Positions 48,883 through 57,714 of a DNA stretch of 64,000 bases are shown in pieces (the first letter of the stretch is position 1; every line of letters starts with the position of its first letter). The translations under genes and the position numbers were made by a program. The DNA comes from Lachnospiraceae bacterium (GTDB lineage Bacteria; Bacillota; Clostridia; Lachnospirales; Lachnospiraceae). The notes beneath the pieces were generated by a model that saw only the letters and a program-made list of their open reading frames with translations, was not told where the DNA came from and ran no database searches. Where the stretch lies: positions 1 to 64,000 of the forward strand of contig CAAFXG010000343.1 of assembly GCA_900766925.1 (NCBI GenBank), read 5' to 3'.

Positions 48883-48909
48883 AGGGCCGTGTTGTGCGTG
48901 CACGGCCCT
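48883..48909. ncRNA. GC hairpin element E11
   Basis: AGGGCCGTG/CACGGCCCT 9-bp stem, loop TTGTGCGTG. No promoter or terminator recognised nearby. Confidence 0.45.
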
Positions 48910-48969
48910 ACGAATGTATAGAGAACCAGACATACCTATAGATTTTTTGTCAGGTTAAACTGGGGGGGT

Positions 48970-48984
48970 ATTTTCGGGAAAAAT
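48970..48984. repeat. 15-bp repeat, right copy
   Basis: ATTTTCGGGAAAAAT, identical to 30256-30270. Confidence 0.5.
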
Positions 48985-49114
48985 TTTTTTTCTTTTTAAT
49001 AAAACGTTTTGCTCTCCACAATTCTCCTACCAAATCAAATTTCAATTTCGGATAACGAATTATTAAGAAATAGCCCCCTATCTATTTACGGGAAAAATAG
49101 AAATGGGTCCCCTA

Positions 49115-49294
49115 TTACAGTTTACCCGATCCCCTAAACTTGAGCCAATCTTTAAACGAGTCAATCGAAGCCTTACCTGTATAAATCAAGAAAGTTTTAC
49201 AACCAATTCCTATAATATATACAAATGCATAAGCTGTTGCGCAGGTTCCAATACTTTTTCCAAGAGCTTGCAAACCTAATCCAATAGCTTCCAT
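49115..49294 (-). CDS. Small membrane protein, 59 aa
   Basis: MEAIGLGLQALGKSIGTCAT from ATG 49294 after GGAGAATAATT. One transmembrane helix (TAYAFVYIIGIGC) and a polar C-terminus. Stop is followed by GATCGGG. Could be holin-like by size; no evidence beyond that. Confidence 0.62.
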   Translation of the reverse strand: MEAIGLGLQALGKSIGTCATAYAFVYIIGIGCKTFLIYTGKASIDSFKDWLKFRGSGKL

Positions 49295-49296
49295 AA

Positions 49297-49779
49297 TTAT
49301 TCTCCAGTTTTTAAATTTACATCTACAACCGGATAGCCGGCCGCATTCCACTTTTCAATAATTTTATCAATAACTTGATCATTATAGTCATTGATATAAT
49401 CTTCAATCTCTTTTACAATGATTAATACAATTGGGTCTTCTGGAGAATAATTATCCATAGGAATAACTTCCATACAGACCATTTTATATTCTCCATCAAT
49501 CAATCTATTATAAAAAACTCTCGGCCATTTATCTACAACTGTTTGTTTCAAGATAAAAGGATTAAAAAATTCTTTAAATCTCTCGACATCATCTGGATGA
49601 ACTCCACCTGCGGCGATGAATTCATCCATCCAATATTTAATATTATTATATACGTGCGGTTCCTCGTCATTTATCTTAACTTCAAAATAAGTGCCATCAT
49701 CTAAATTTACTTCAATAACTTTATAATAACTTTGCGAAAGAAGATATAAGTCATGAAGTAAAACCTCTTTATTAATCAT
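49297..49779 (-). CDS. Unknown protein, 160 aa
   Basis: MINKEVLLHDLYLLSQSYYK from 49779; PAS-like pattern (YYKVIEVNLDDGTYFEVKIN ... FYNRLIDGEYKMVCMEVIP ... PIVLIIVKEIED). Resembles sensor domains of signalling proteins; the rest of such a protein is missing. Confidence 0.62.
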   Translation of the reverse strand: MINKEVLLHDLYLLSQSYYKVIEVNLDDGTYFEVKINDEEPHVYNNIKYWMDEFIAAGGVHPDDVERFKEFFNPFILKQTVVDKWPRVFYNRLIDGEYKMVCMEVIPMDNYSPEDPIVLIIVKEIEDYINDYNDQVIDKIIEKWNAAGYPVVDVNLKTGE

Positions 49780-49783
49780 AGTA

Positions 49784-50026
49784 TTAACCCTCTTTTTTAA
49801 CAAGATAGCCTTTTCCTACTAAATAATCAACAGCCTGTTGGATTTCTTCTTCCTCAGTAATTGGCTTGGAAAGACAGATACATTGGCGCCCATCAATATT
49901 AGCAGTAAAAAGCTCCAATTCAGCATTATCGCTCAAAAACATTCTATCTCTAAGACCTTTTGGAAGAGTAATTCTTCCAAGGCTATCCAATTTTCTTGTA
50001 ACATTTTCTGGAACTAACTGTGCCAT
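49784..50026 (-). CDS. AbrB-type regulator
   Basis: 80 aa. TRKLDSLGRITLPKGLRDRM is the AbrB/SpoVT swapped-hairpin DNA-binding domain, followed by a short helix. It overlaps the start region of the next gene; likely autoregulatory. Confidence 0.85.
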   Translation of the reverse strand: MAQLVPENVTRKLDSLGRITLPKGLRDRMFLSDNAELELFTANIDGRQCICLSKPITEEEEIQQAVDYLVGKGYLVKKEG

Positions 50027-50029
50027 TAT

Positions 50030-50464
50030 TTAATTCTCCTTTAACCAACAAATTCCTAATTGTGGGCAAAATAAAGTACATTGCCCATCTCCTGACTCAC
50101 AGGGTTTATAACATTCATAATTTAACATATCTGCAATATTATGATGCGGATCAGTCACATAATTTGAAAAATGCTCCCAATCCCAATTATGAAAAATTTT
50201 ATCCGCGATATATCTTTCTCGTTTATCAATCCATTCATCTGTCGTAATATATTTTTTAGTTGGATCTAAGGTTTCGCCCTCTAGTAAAGTTTTTTCTTTG
50301 CTACGATCAATAGTAAATGAACCATCTTCTCGACGCTGAAAGATATTGTTAACGAGTGCTTGCTGACGTGTAAACGGATTTTCATAATTCTGTTTATTCA
50401 TTTCTTTTTCAAATTCCATTTGATATCGCATTACAGCGCTACCAAAAGGTCCCACTACTACCAT
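50030..50464 (-). CDS. Unknown protein, 144 aa
   Basis: MVVVGPFGSAVMRYQMEFEK; ends with four cysteines (YKPCESGDGQCTLFCPQLGICW), a possible Fe-S or zinc site. Overlaps the upstream membrane gene. Confidence 0.68.
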   Translation of the reverse strand: MVVVGPFGSAVMRYQMEFEKEMNKQNYENPFTRQQALVNNIFQRREDGSFTIDRSKEKTLLEGETLDPTKKYITTDEWIDKRERYIADKIFHNWDWEHFSNYVTDPHHNIADMLNYECYKPCESGDGQCTLFCPQLGICWLKEN

Positions 50465-50697
50465 CCTTTAAAACCTCCTCCTGGATCATCATCATCCCAT
50501 CCTTCTGGAAAAATCATGCTCAAAATTGCTTCTAATACATTGACAATGAGGAAGAATGGCGCACCAATCAAAAAAATAAACATTGCGGCCAGCCGTGACG
50601 ACGCATCAACGGAACTCAATATGTCAAGGTATTCTAAACAAAGCATCATCCATAGAAAAAACCAAAGGACTTCAATAATTATTATTGGTGCATTCAT
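50458..50697 (-). CDS. Two-helix membrane protein, 79 aa
   Basis: MNAPIIIIEVLWFFLWMMLC after ATAGGAGG; two transmembrane helices and an acidic Gly-rich tail (DDDDPGGGFKGW). First gene of the minus operon facing the head module. Confidence 0.7.
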   Translation of the reverse strand: MNAPIIIIEVLWFFLWMMLCLEYLDILSSVDASSRLAAMFIFLIGAPFFLIVNVLEAILSMIFPEGWDDDDPGGGFKGW

Positions 50698-50731
50698 ACT
50701 TCCTCCTATGCTTTTCCTTTTTTCTACATAT

Positions 50732-50794
50732 ATTATACCAAATTTTTTTCTGTAAGTCAAAAAATTTGACTTTGCCCAAATTTTGTGGTACAAT
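50732..50794. promoter_or_regulatory. Back-to-back divergent promoters
   Basis: Minus TTGACT-17-TATAAT (50760-50732) and plus TTGACT-17-TACAAT (50766-50794); the -35 boxes are 5 bp apart. This is the switch point from minus-strand to plus-strand genes and drives the packaging/head module. Confidence 0.8.
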
Positions 50795-50816
50795 ATATGT
50801 AGAAGTGGAGGTGACC

Positions 50817-51884
50817 ATTATAACGAAGTTAGATTATACGCTCACAACTAAAGAGGAACGATTAGAGCTAGTCGAGAAAATTTTGGCTGAGGCGGAAGAG
50901 GCGGGTGAAAAACCCAATGAACGATATTTAGAAATTTTAGCTGACTATCTGATTGTTCCAATTGAAAAGGAAGAGCGCAGAGAAAAAAAATTGCTTACTG
51001 AAAATCGTATGGCGACAATCAATAAGCGTGAAACTTCTTTTGAAGGTTTAGTCTCCCAGCTAGAAAATGGCGAAGATGGAATTTATAATTTAGTAAATGA
51101 AAGCAAAACACAATTATTACAACCAAAAGTTTCGATTACAAAGCAAGATTTAGAAGACATTCCCTATTTAAGAGAAATTAAAAAAGCCATAACTTATTGG
51201 GAAGAAAGATTAAAAACTGCCCAAGGTCGAGATAAATATATATGTAAAAAAGCAATTATTGATTTTCGTAAAGATCAATATGTTGTAAAGAATGCATTTA
51301 AACCACCAGTTGGAACAAAAAATCTCATCCGACCAAAGAAAGTATGTATTTTGGATGATAGCTATCATTTGGATGAGAATGGATATGTAGTTCCAGAAGG
51401 CGCATCATTAGCAAATCCTAATATCTGTTCAGTAGTCTTATGTAATTATTCAGGACTTAAACATGAAGGATATGGTAATTTTGATGGCGACCTTTGGTAT
51501 TTTATGGAAGACTTTGACAGAATAAGTAGCAAGGCATTAGCGCCATATCCTCTTTATAGAGAGATTGTTACATGTAAAATCGATGGATTGCAAAATATTG
51601 AAATCCAACAACGATTACAAGAGAAGTTCGGAGTTACGCATAGTTTGGAATACATTTCCAGTTTATGGCGTAAAAAAATTCCTGGTCTAATCGCATCTGC
51701 GGCCGAGGATGAAATTTTAGATTATCATTATCTTAATATTGAAAAAGGTAAATATAAGAAATGTAGTAGATGCGGTAAGATTAAGCTTGCTCATAATAAA
51801 TACTTCAGCAAAAATAAAACCAGTAAAGATGGATTCTATAGTATTTGCAAAGAGTGCCGAAATGCTAAGGCCAAAAAGAAATAA
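50817..51884 (+). CDS. Terminase-adjacent protein, possible small terminase; non-ATG start
   Basis: About 355 aa. The only strong ribosome-binding site (GGAGGTGA, 50807-50814) is followed by ATT at 50817 and ATA at 50820; no ATG/GTG/TTG occurs at a usable distance, and the first ATG (51009) has no site. Central HTH-like segment NIEIQQRLQEKFGVTHSLEY, C-terminal zinc finger CSRCGKIKL...CKECRNAK. Position just before terL suggests a packaging role; homology not recognised. Confidence 0.75.
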   Translation: MITKLDYTLTTKEERLELVEKILAEAEEAGEKPNERYLEILADYLIVPIEKEERREKKLLTENRMATINKRETSFEGLVSQLENGEDGIYNLVNESKTQLLQPKVSITKQDLEDIPYLREIKKAITYWEERLKTAQGRDKYICKKAIIDFRKDQYVVKNAFKPPVGTKNLIRPKKVCILDDSYHLDENGYVVPEGASLANPNICSVVLCNYSGLKHEGYGNFDGDLWYFMEDFDRISSKALAPYPLYREIVTCKIDGLQNIEIQQRLQEKFGVTHSLEYISSLWRKKIPGLIASAAEDEILDYHYLNIEKGKYKKCSRCGKIKLAHNKYFSKNKTSKDGFYSICKECRNAKAKKK

Positions 51885-51926
51885 CTTTATATCATGATTT
51901 TTTGGTAATATAAAAGGAGGTATTTT

Positions 51927-53138
51927 ATGGCAGGCGAAACAAAGTTTTGTGAAAAATGCAAAAAGACCATGAATATTAAAGAGTTCTATGGTTCAAATAA
52001 TTTAGAAAAATACCCTGACGGAAAATTAAATGTATGTAAAAAATGTTTAACAATGCATGTCGATAACTGGAATCCAGATACTTTCTTGCCTATCCTCCAA
52101 GAGTGTGATGTACCTTATATTCCTAAGATTTGGAATAATAAGTTAGCAGCGTATGGCAAAGATAGAAGTAAAGTTACTGGTATGACAATTATCGGTCGAT
52201 ATCTTTCTACAATGAAAATTAAGCCAAATGATAAATGGCGTTGGAAAGATACTCAATATTTACAAGAGATTGCGGACCATGAAACCGAAGAAGCTATGAA
52301 GCGCCAAGGTTATGATGCGCAAGAGATTGACCAAGTAGTTCGTGAAAATAGAAAAACAATTCCTGAAGCTGGGACTGTTTTTGAATTAGATTTACATGAT
52401 CCAGTGCCAACTTATGGTCAATTAGATACTACAGGATATACAGAAGATTATTTTGACAGGGATAGTGATAATGATGAAGAAATTGAAAATGAACTTTCAG
52501 ATGATGATAGAAGATTTCTTCGTCTAAAATGGGGCAAAGCTTATAAACCAGAAGAATGGGTTAAATTGGAGCAGCTGTACCAGGAAATGACACAGTCATA
52601 TGATATCCAGGGAGCAGGACACGAAGACGTGTTAAAATTAGTGTGCAAAACATCATTGAAAGCAAATCAGCTTCTTGATATTGGAGATGTTGATGGTGCT
52701 CAAAAAATGGTTAAGATGTACGATAGTTTAATGAAATCTGGTAGATTTACTGCGGCCCAGAATAAAGCAGAGAATGGCGAATTTCTTGATTCAATTTCAG
52801 AATTCGTTGTTTTGTGTGAAAAAGAAGGATTTATTCCAAGATATTATACAGATGGACCAAAAGACCGTGTTGATGAAACGATTGCGGACTTGAAGGGATA
52901 TACGCATAGTCTGGTCGTTGAGGAGATGAATCTCGGTAATCTTATTGAAAATGCTGTTAAGCAAATGGCTATTGAAGAAGCCAAAGAAGAAGATGAAGAT
53001 ATTGATGATGATTTAACTCTTGAAGAAATCGAAAGCCTTAAGGATGAAGATTTTGAAGAGTTTGACGACTTTTTAGACGAAGAGACTGATGCCGATGATG
53101 AATTATTAAGACAATTATCAGATGGGAGAGAAGAATAA
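51927..53138 (+). CDS. Terminase-associated protein with zinc finger
   Basis: 403 aa. N-terminal FCEKCKKTMNIKEFYGSNNL...CKKC is the same finger type as at the C-terminus of the preceding protein. Middle helical region, C-terminal acidic tail (KEEDEDIDDDLTLEEIE). Stop overlaps the terL start. Candidate small terminase subunit or DNA-recognition factor. Confidence 0.75.
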   Translation: MAGETKFCEKCKKTMNIKEFYGSNNLEKYPDGKLNVCKKCLTMHVDNWNPDTFLPILQECDVPYIPKIWNNKLAAYGKDRSKVTGMTIIGRYLSTMKIKPNDKWRWKDTQYLQEIADHETEEAMKRQGYDAQEIDQVVRENRKTIPEAGTVFELDLHDPVPTYGQLDTTGYTEDYFDRDSDNDEEIENELSDDDRRFLRLKWGKAYKPEEWVKLEQLYQEMTQSYDIQGAGHEDVLKLVCKTSLKANQLLDIGDVDGAQKMVKMYDSLMKSGRFTAAQNKAENGEFLDSISEFVVLCEKEGFIPRYYTDGPKDRVDETIADLKGYTHSLVVEEMNLGNLIENAVKQMAIEEAKEEDEDIDDDLTLEEIESLKDEDFEEFDDFLDEETDADDELLRQLSDGREE

Positions 53139-54880
53139 TGGCTTTACAAGATTTATTAGATCTCTCCCAGCAAAGAAAAAAAGTAGGTCTTTCTGAAGAG
53201 CGTGTGCGCGCCGTTATTCCGATCGGGCGACAATATATTGCTTATTGGAGAGAATATCCTGATATGTTTGTGGATTATTTATTGGAAATGGGTAATCCAC
53301 AGGATTTTCATTTTTTCTTTTATCAAAGAGTCTTTTTGCGCATTGCGATGCGCCATCAGTATGTTTATGCGGTTTTTCCTCGTGCATATTCAAAATCTTT
53401 CTTATCAATGATGATATTAATGATCCGTTGTATTCTTTATCCTAAGTGCAAATTATTCGTTACATCAGGTGGTAAAGAACAGGCTGCGGGTATCATGAAA
53501 GAAAAAGTACAGGAAATCTGTAATTTAATTCCTGCATTTAAACGAGAGATCGATTGGACACGTGGTAAAACACTTGAAGGTAAAGACTATGCTAAATATG
53601 TCTTTAAAAATGAATCATATTTTGATAATATTGCCGCACGAGAATCTTCGCGTGGTAAACGTCGTCATGCTGGCGTTATTGAGGAATGTGTTGGCGTAGA
53701 CGGTAAAATTTTGTCAGAAGTTATCATTCCAACTATGAATATTTCACGCATGTGCATGGATGGTTCTATTCATCCAGAAGAACAATTAAATAAGGCACAA
53801 TTATATATTACTACTGCAGGATATAAAAATACCTATCCATATGATAAACTTATTCAATTTCTGGTATGGCAAATTGTTAAACCAGAAAAAGCAATGATAA
53901 TGGGTGGTACTTATCGAGTACCAGTATTAATGAAATTACTCGATAAAAACTTTGTTAAAGATTTAAAGATGGATGGTACGTTCAACGAATCATCGTTTGC
54001 TCGAGAATATGAGTCTGTTTGGTCTGGTACTGTAGAAGATGCATTCTTTAATTCTGAACAATTTGATAGAAACAGAGTATTAAAACAGCCTGAATATGAA
54101 GCATCTGGAAGAGCAAGTAAATCAAGTTACTATGTTCTTTCAATGGACGTTGGTCGTAAACATGACGCCTCTGTTGTTTGCGTATTTAAGGTTACTCCGC
54201 AGGCTCAGGGTGCTTCATTAAAACAGTTAGTAAATATTTATACTTTTGATGATGAACATTTTGAAGATCAGGCTATTAAAGTTAAAAAATTGTTTTATAA
54301 ATACAAAGCTCGTCGTCTTGTAGTCGATGGTAATGGACCTGGTGTTGGTTTTATTGATTATTTGGTTAAACCGCAAATTGATCCTGACACTAATGAAATT
54401 TTCCCTGACTTTGGCGTGTATAGTGGAACTAAAGTAGATGTTGAGCAGGATTATAAAAAATATAGAACGGCTAATTGCGAGCAGGACGCCCTATTTATTA
54501 TGATGGCTAATGCTCCTGTTAATAATGAAGCCCATGCTAATGCTCAAGCACAGTTATCTTCTGGTAAGGTAAAAATGCTTATTGATGAGCGTGTTGCTAA
54601 AACAAAATTGCTTGGTACTGTTAAGGGAAATAATATGAAACCTGAAGAAAGGGCAGAATATTTAAAACCATTTACCCTAACTTCCATATTAAAGGAGGAG
54701 ATGATGAACCTTCGTGAAGAAAATGAAGGTGTCAATATTATCCTCAAACAAGCGAATAGAGGAATCAGAAAAGATAAATTTTCTGCTTTTGAATATGGAC
54801 TTTACTATATCAAGCAAGAAGAAGATAGTAAAAAGAAGAAAAAGAAATTTAACGCAAAAGATTGGCTATTCATAAATTAA
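53138..54880 (+). CDS. terL: Terminase large subunit
   Basis: 580 aa. Walker-A-like FPRAYSKSF (residues about 87-95), Walker B GVIEECVG near residue 184, and an RNase-H-type nuclease domain with SMDVGRKHDAS (about 335) and RLVVDGNGPG (about 390). This ATPase/nuclease packs DNA into the prohead through the portal. Coupled to the upstream gene. Confidence 0.93.
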   Translation: MALQDLLDLSQQRKKVGLSEERVRAVIPIGRQYIAYWREYPDMFVDYLLEMGNPQDFHFFFYQRVFLRIAMRHQYVYAVFPRAYSKSFLSMMILMIRCILYPKCKLFVTSGGKEQAAGIMKEKVQEICNLIPAFKREIDWTRGKTLEGKDYAKYVFKNESYFDNIAARESSRGKRRHAGVIEECVGVDGKILSEVIIPTMNISRMCMDGSIHPEEQLNKAQLYITTAGYKNTYPYDKLIQFLVWQIVKPEKAMIMGGTYRVPVLMKLLDKNFVKDLKMDGTFNESSFAREYESVWSGTVEDAFFNSEQFDRNRVLKQPEYEASGRASKSSYYVLSMDVGRKHDASVVCVFKVTPQAQGASLKQLVNIYTFDDEHFEDQAIKVKKLFYKYKARRLVVDGNGPGVGFIDYLVKPQIDPDTNEIFPDFGVYSGTKVDVEQDYKKYRTANCEQDALFIMMANAPVNNEAHANAQAQLSSGKVKMLIDERVAKTKLLGTVKGNNMKPEERAEYLKPFTLTSILKEEMMNLREENEGVNIILKQANRGIRKDKFSAFEYGLYYIKQEEDSKKKKKKFNAKDWLFIN

Positions 54881-54943
54881 CATTGGACACAACAAGTTTA
54901 TTGTATTAAAACCTTTTTTATATTTTATAGAAGAGGTGAGAAA

Positions 54944-55651
54944 ATGAATTATAAAATTTATTTACATAAGAATAAGATTAACGGAAAAGTTTATATTGGT
55001 CAAACTTCTGAAGATGATATAAATCATCGATTTCTAGGTGGCGCTGGATACAAAGGAAGCCCTCATTTTTATCATGCAATTCAAGAATATGGTTGGGAAA
55101 ATTTTGACCATTTAGTACTAGAAGAGGGATTAACTTCTGAACAGGCTGATAAAAGAGAAAAATTTTGGATAAAAGCATTTGATTCTCTTAATCCAGAAAA
55201 AGGTTATAATTTAAGCCCTGGAGGAAAAACTAAAACTCCTAAAAAAAATGGCTCTTCTGGAAAACAAGTAATTTGTAAAGAGACAGGTCAAGTGTTTAAT
55301 AGTTTAGTAGAGGCTGCTTTATGGTGTGGAATGAAAAAAACTTCAACGAGTAATATTTCTGCTCAAATTAAAGGAGAAAAGCCTTCAGCTGGAAAACATC
55401 CTGTAACAGGAGAACCTTTACATTGGTGTTATGATGTAGGAGACATTGAGATTCCTTCAAGACAAAAACAAAAACCTGGTGCAAAAAGAGTTAAGAATTT
55501 AGATACTGGGGAAGTATTTAATTCTGTAAATGAGGCCGCAAAAGCTTATTCTGTTTCAAATGTAACAATTAGCAAAAGTTGTAAATCTAATGGAAAAATT
55601 GCAGTGGGGCCAAGCAAAGGAAGAAAACATAGATGGTGTTTCTTAAAATAA
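54944..55651 (+). CDS. GIY-YIG homing endonuclease with NUMOD repeats
   Basis: 235 aa. IYLHKNKINGKVYIGQT (GIY-YIG variant), HRFLGGAG, then YGWENFDH and KREKFWIKAFDSL with the catalytic Glu. Two NUMOD-type DNA-binding segments follow (VFNSLVEAALWCGM, VFNSVNEAAKAYSVSN). AT-richer than terL. Free-standing homing endonuclease between terL and portal. Confidence 0.92.
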   Translation: MNYKIYLHKNKINGKVYIGQTSEDDINHRFLGGAGYKGSPHFYHAIQEYGWENFDHLVLEEGLTSEQADKREKFWIKAFDSLNPEKGYNLSPGGKTKTPKKNGSSGKQVICKETGQVFNSLVEAALWCGMKKTSTSNISAQIKGEKPSAGKHPVTGEPLHWCYDVGDIEIPSRQKQKPGAKRVKNLDTGEVFNSVNEAAKAYSVSNVTISKSCKSNGKIAVGPSKGRKHRWCFLK

Positions 55652-55668
55652 AGAAAGGAGGACTGCTT

Positions 55669-56025
55669 ATGGATGCTAGTTTTGGCGAAAGAAAGATTCA
55701 TGAGATTTTAGAAGAATCTGGCTTGGATTATAGAATGGAATATATTTTTCCAGATTTAAGAAGTTCTAACGGCAGACCTCTGCGTTTCGATTTTGTCGTT
55801 TTTGATGATGATGGTAATATTGATTTTATTATTGAATATCAAGGAAAACAACATTATGAGCCAAGTTCGAAATTTGGCGGTAAGAAAGGTTTTTATCAGC
55901 AGCAATTTAATGACAATAAGAAACGAAGATTCTGCGCGTTACATGATTTTAATTTAATCGAAATTCCATATACAGAAGAAAACCTCATTTCATACGATTA
56001 TATTATGAAAAAAGCAGGATATTAA
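55669..56025 (+). CDS. Vsr/PD-(D/E)XK-type endonuclease
   Basis: 118 aa from MDASFGERKIHEILEESGLD at 55669 (AAAGGAGG before it). RPLRFDFVVFDDDG ... IIEYQGKQHYE is a D...ExQ nuclease core as in phage homing-type Vsr-like enzymes. Overlaps the GIY-YIG frame only upstream of its start. Confidence 0.82.
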   Translation: MDASFGERKIHEILEESGLDYRMEYIFPDLRSSNGRPLRFDFVVFDDDGNIDFIIEYQGKQHYEPSSKFGGKKGFYQQQFNDNKKRRFCALHDFNLIEIPYTEENLISYDYIMKKAGY

Positions 56026-56037
56026 GGAGGTGGAATT

Positions 56038-57705
56038 TTGAGAAATAGACAAGAAGAAATTCGCGCCAAAGGCTTTGATATTACTGGTGGAGTAAAACGC
56101 GACTATGATGGCCCTTTAGAGTATAATTCTATTAGAGTCGGAACAAAAACCTTAGAGGATGCCGTTTTAAACTTAGGTAGTATTAGAAAAGCTCATAAAG
56201 ATTATGGCGATAAACGTTTTGTCCTACAAGCAATGGGACAACGCAATTTGCCGCTTATGAGAGAAATTTCTAATTACTTTTATGATACAAATGGTATTTA
56301 TTCTCGTATCTGTGATTATTTTGCATATTTATATAGATATGACTGGTACATTGTGCCAGAAATATTTGATGAGAATGTAAAAGAAGAAAAGGTTCTTACT
56401 GACTTTAATAAAATTCTTAATTATTTAGATAATACGCATATCAAAAAAATATGCGGCGATATTGCCTTGAACGTAATTAAGAATGGTGCTTATTATGCTT
56501 ATATTGTACCATCAACAGATGGATTAATTCTTCAAGAATTACCTATTAATTATTGTCGTTCAATTTACAGCATTGGTAATCAACCCGTGGTAGAATTTAA
56601 TATGCGCTTCTTTGATGATAATTTTAAAGACCCTAATTATCGCGTTAAGGTATTAAAATTATTTCCTAAAGAATTCCAAAAGGGTTATATGCTTTATAAA
56701 ACTGGTAAACTAGATCCGGATTATGAACATTCTGATCCAAGTTATAATCCTTATGGAGACTCGCAACGTCGTGCTTTTGCACAAGGCTGGTATGTATTAG
56801 ATCCAGGTTCAACTGTTAAGTTTAACTTAAATAGCAACGACCAGCCTATGTTTATTAATGCTATTCCAGCAATTTTAGACTTAGATGCGGCCCAGGATTT
56901 AGACCGCAGAAAACAAATGCAACAATTACTTAAAATCGTTATTCAAAAACTTCCATTGGATAAGAATGGCGATTTAATCTTTGATGTGGATGAAGCAAGA
57001 GATATCCATAATAACGCTGTAGAAATGTTACAGCATGCTATTGGAGTAGATGTTTTAACAACTTTTGCGGATATCCAAGTTGAAGATATGGCAGATAATA
57101 ATACTGCCACTACTAAGGATGACTTAGAAAAAATGGAACGTACTGTATATAATGCATTTGGTACGTCTCGTAACTTGTTTAATACAGATGGTAATCTTTC
57201 TTTGGAAAAGTCAATTTTAGACGATGAAAGTACAATGCGTAATTTATTATTACAGTTCCATATGTTTTTAGACAGAATAACTCAGCAATTAGGAAGTAAC
57301 AAAAAGAAATATAATTATAGATTATATATGCTTGAAACAACTCAGTATAATTATCAAAATCTTGCTAAAATGTATAAAGAGCAAGTACAAATTGGTTATT
57401 CTAAGATGTTGCCTCAGATTGCAATGGGTCATTCTCAAAGCTCAATTATTCATACTGCATACTTTGAGAATAATATTTTGCATTTGAGTGAGATTATGAT
57501 ACCTCCTCTAATGAGTTCAACTATGAATCCTGAATCTGTTTTGGGTACAAAAGAACAATCTAATAGCTCTAATTCTCAAAAACCAATAGAGGGAAAATCT
57601 TCTGAGAAGAAAGCTATGGGTGAAGAAAAGCCTGCGGGCCGTCCTGAAAAAGCTGATGATCAGAAGAGTGAAAAGACGATTCAAAATAAAGAATCTATGA
57701 GCTAA
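56038..57705 (+). CDS. Portal protein
   Basis: 555 aa, TTG start at 56038 after AAGGAGGTGG. Portal-type order: N-terminal ISNYFYDTNGIYSRICDYFA, long stem region, NNTATTKDDLEKMERTVYNA and a helical FLDRITQQLG toward the C-terminus; the final 50 residues are Ser/Lys-rich. Position between terL and the protease supports the call. Confidence 0.85.
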   Translation: MRNRQEEIRAKGFDITGGVKRDYDGPLEYNSIRVGTKTLEDAVLNLGSIRKAHKDYGDKRFVLQAMGQRNLPLMREISNYFYDTNGIYSRICDYFAYLYRYDWYIVPEIFDENVKEEKVLTDFNKILNYLDNTHIKKICGDIALNVIKNGAYYAYIVPSTDGLILQELPINYCRSIYSIGNQPVVEFNMRFFDDNFKDPNYRVKVLKLFPKEFQKGYMLYKTGKLDPDYEHSDPSYNPYGDSQRRAFAQGWYVLDPGSTVKFNLNSNDQPMFINAIPAILDLDAAQDLDRRKQMQQLLKIVIQKLPLDKNGDLIFDVDEARDIHNNAVEMLQHAIGVDVLTTFADIQVEDMADNNTATTKDDLEKMERTVYNAFGTSRNLFNTDGNLSLEKSILDDESTMRNLLLQFHMFLDRITQQLGSNKKKYNYRLYMLETTQYNYQNLAKMYKEQVQIGYSKMLPQIAMGHSQSSIIHTAYFENNILHLSEIMIPPLMSSTMNPESVLGTKEQSNSSNSQKPIEGKSSEKKAMGEEKPAGRPEKADDQKSEKTIQNKESMS

Positions 57706-57714
57706 GGAGGATTA

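Larger units (their letters stand above)
48740..49114. other. Gene-free right edge of accessory region
   Basis: No ORF supported. Contains hairpin E11 (48883-48909), the right copy of the 15-bp repeat (48970-48984), a related TTTACGGGAAAAATAG (49086-49101) and several TTGCACA/GTCGCACA motifs at 48797-48845. Confidence 0.5.

Noticed and set aside
30337..48909. Hairpin family as a CRISPR array or repeats mimicking one CRISPR type
   Set aside because: Stem sequences differ completely, spacing is irregular (1-4 kb) and there are no cas genes.
30337..48909. GC hairpins as ordinary terminators
   Set aside because: Most lack a T-run, several follow directly on a -10 box, and separate terminators lie downstream.
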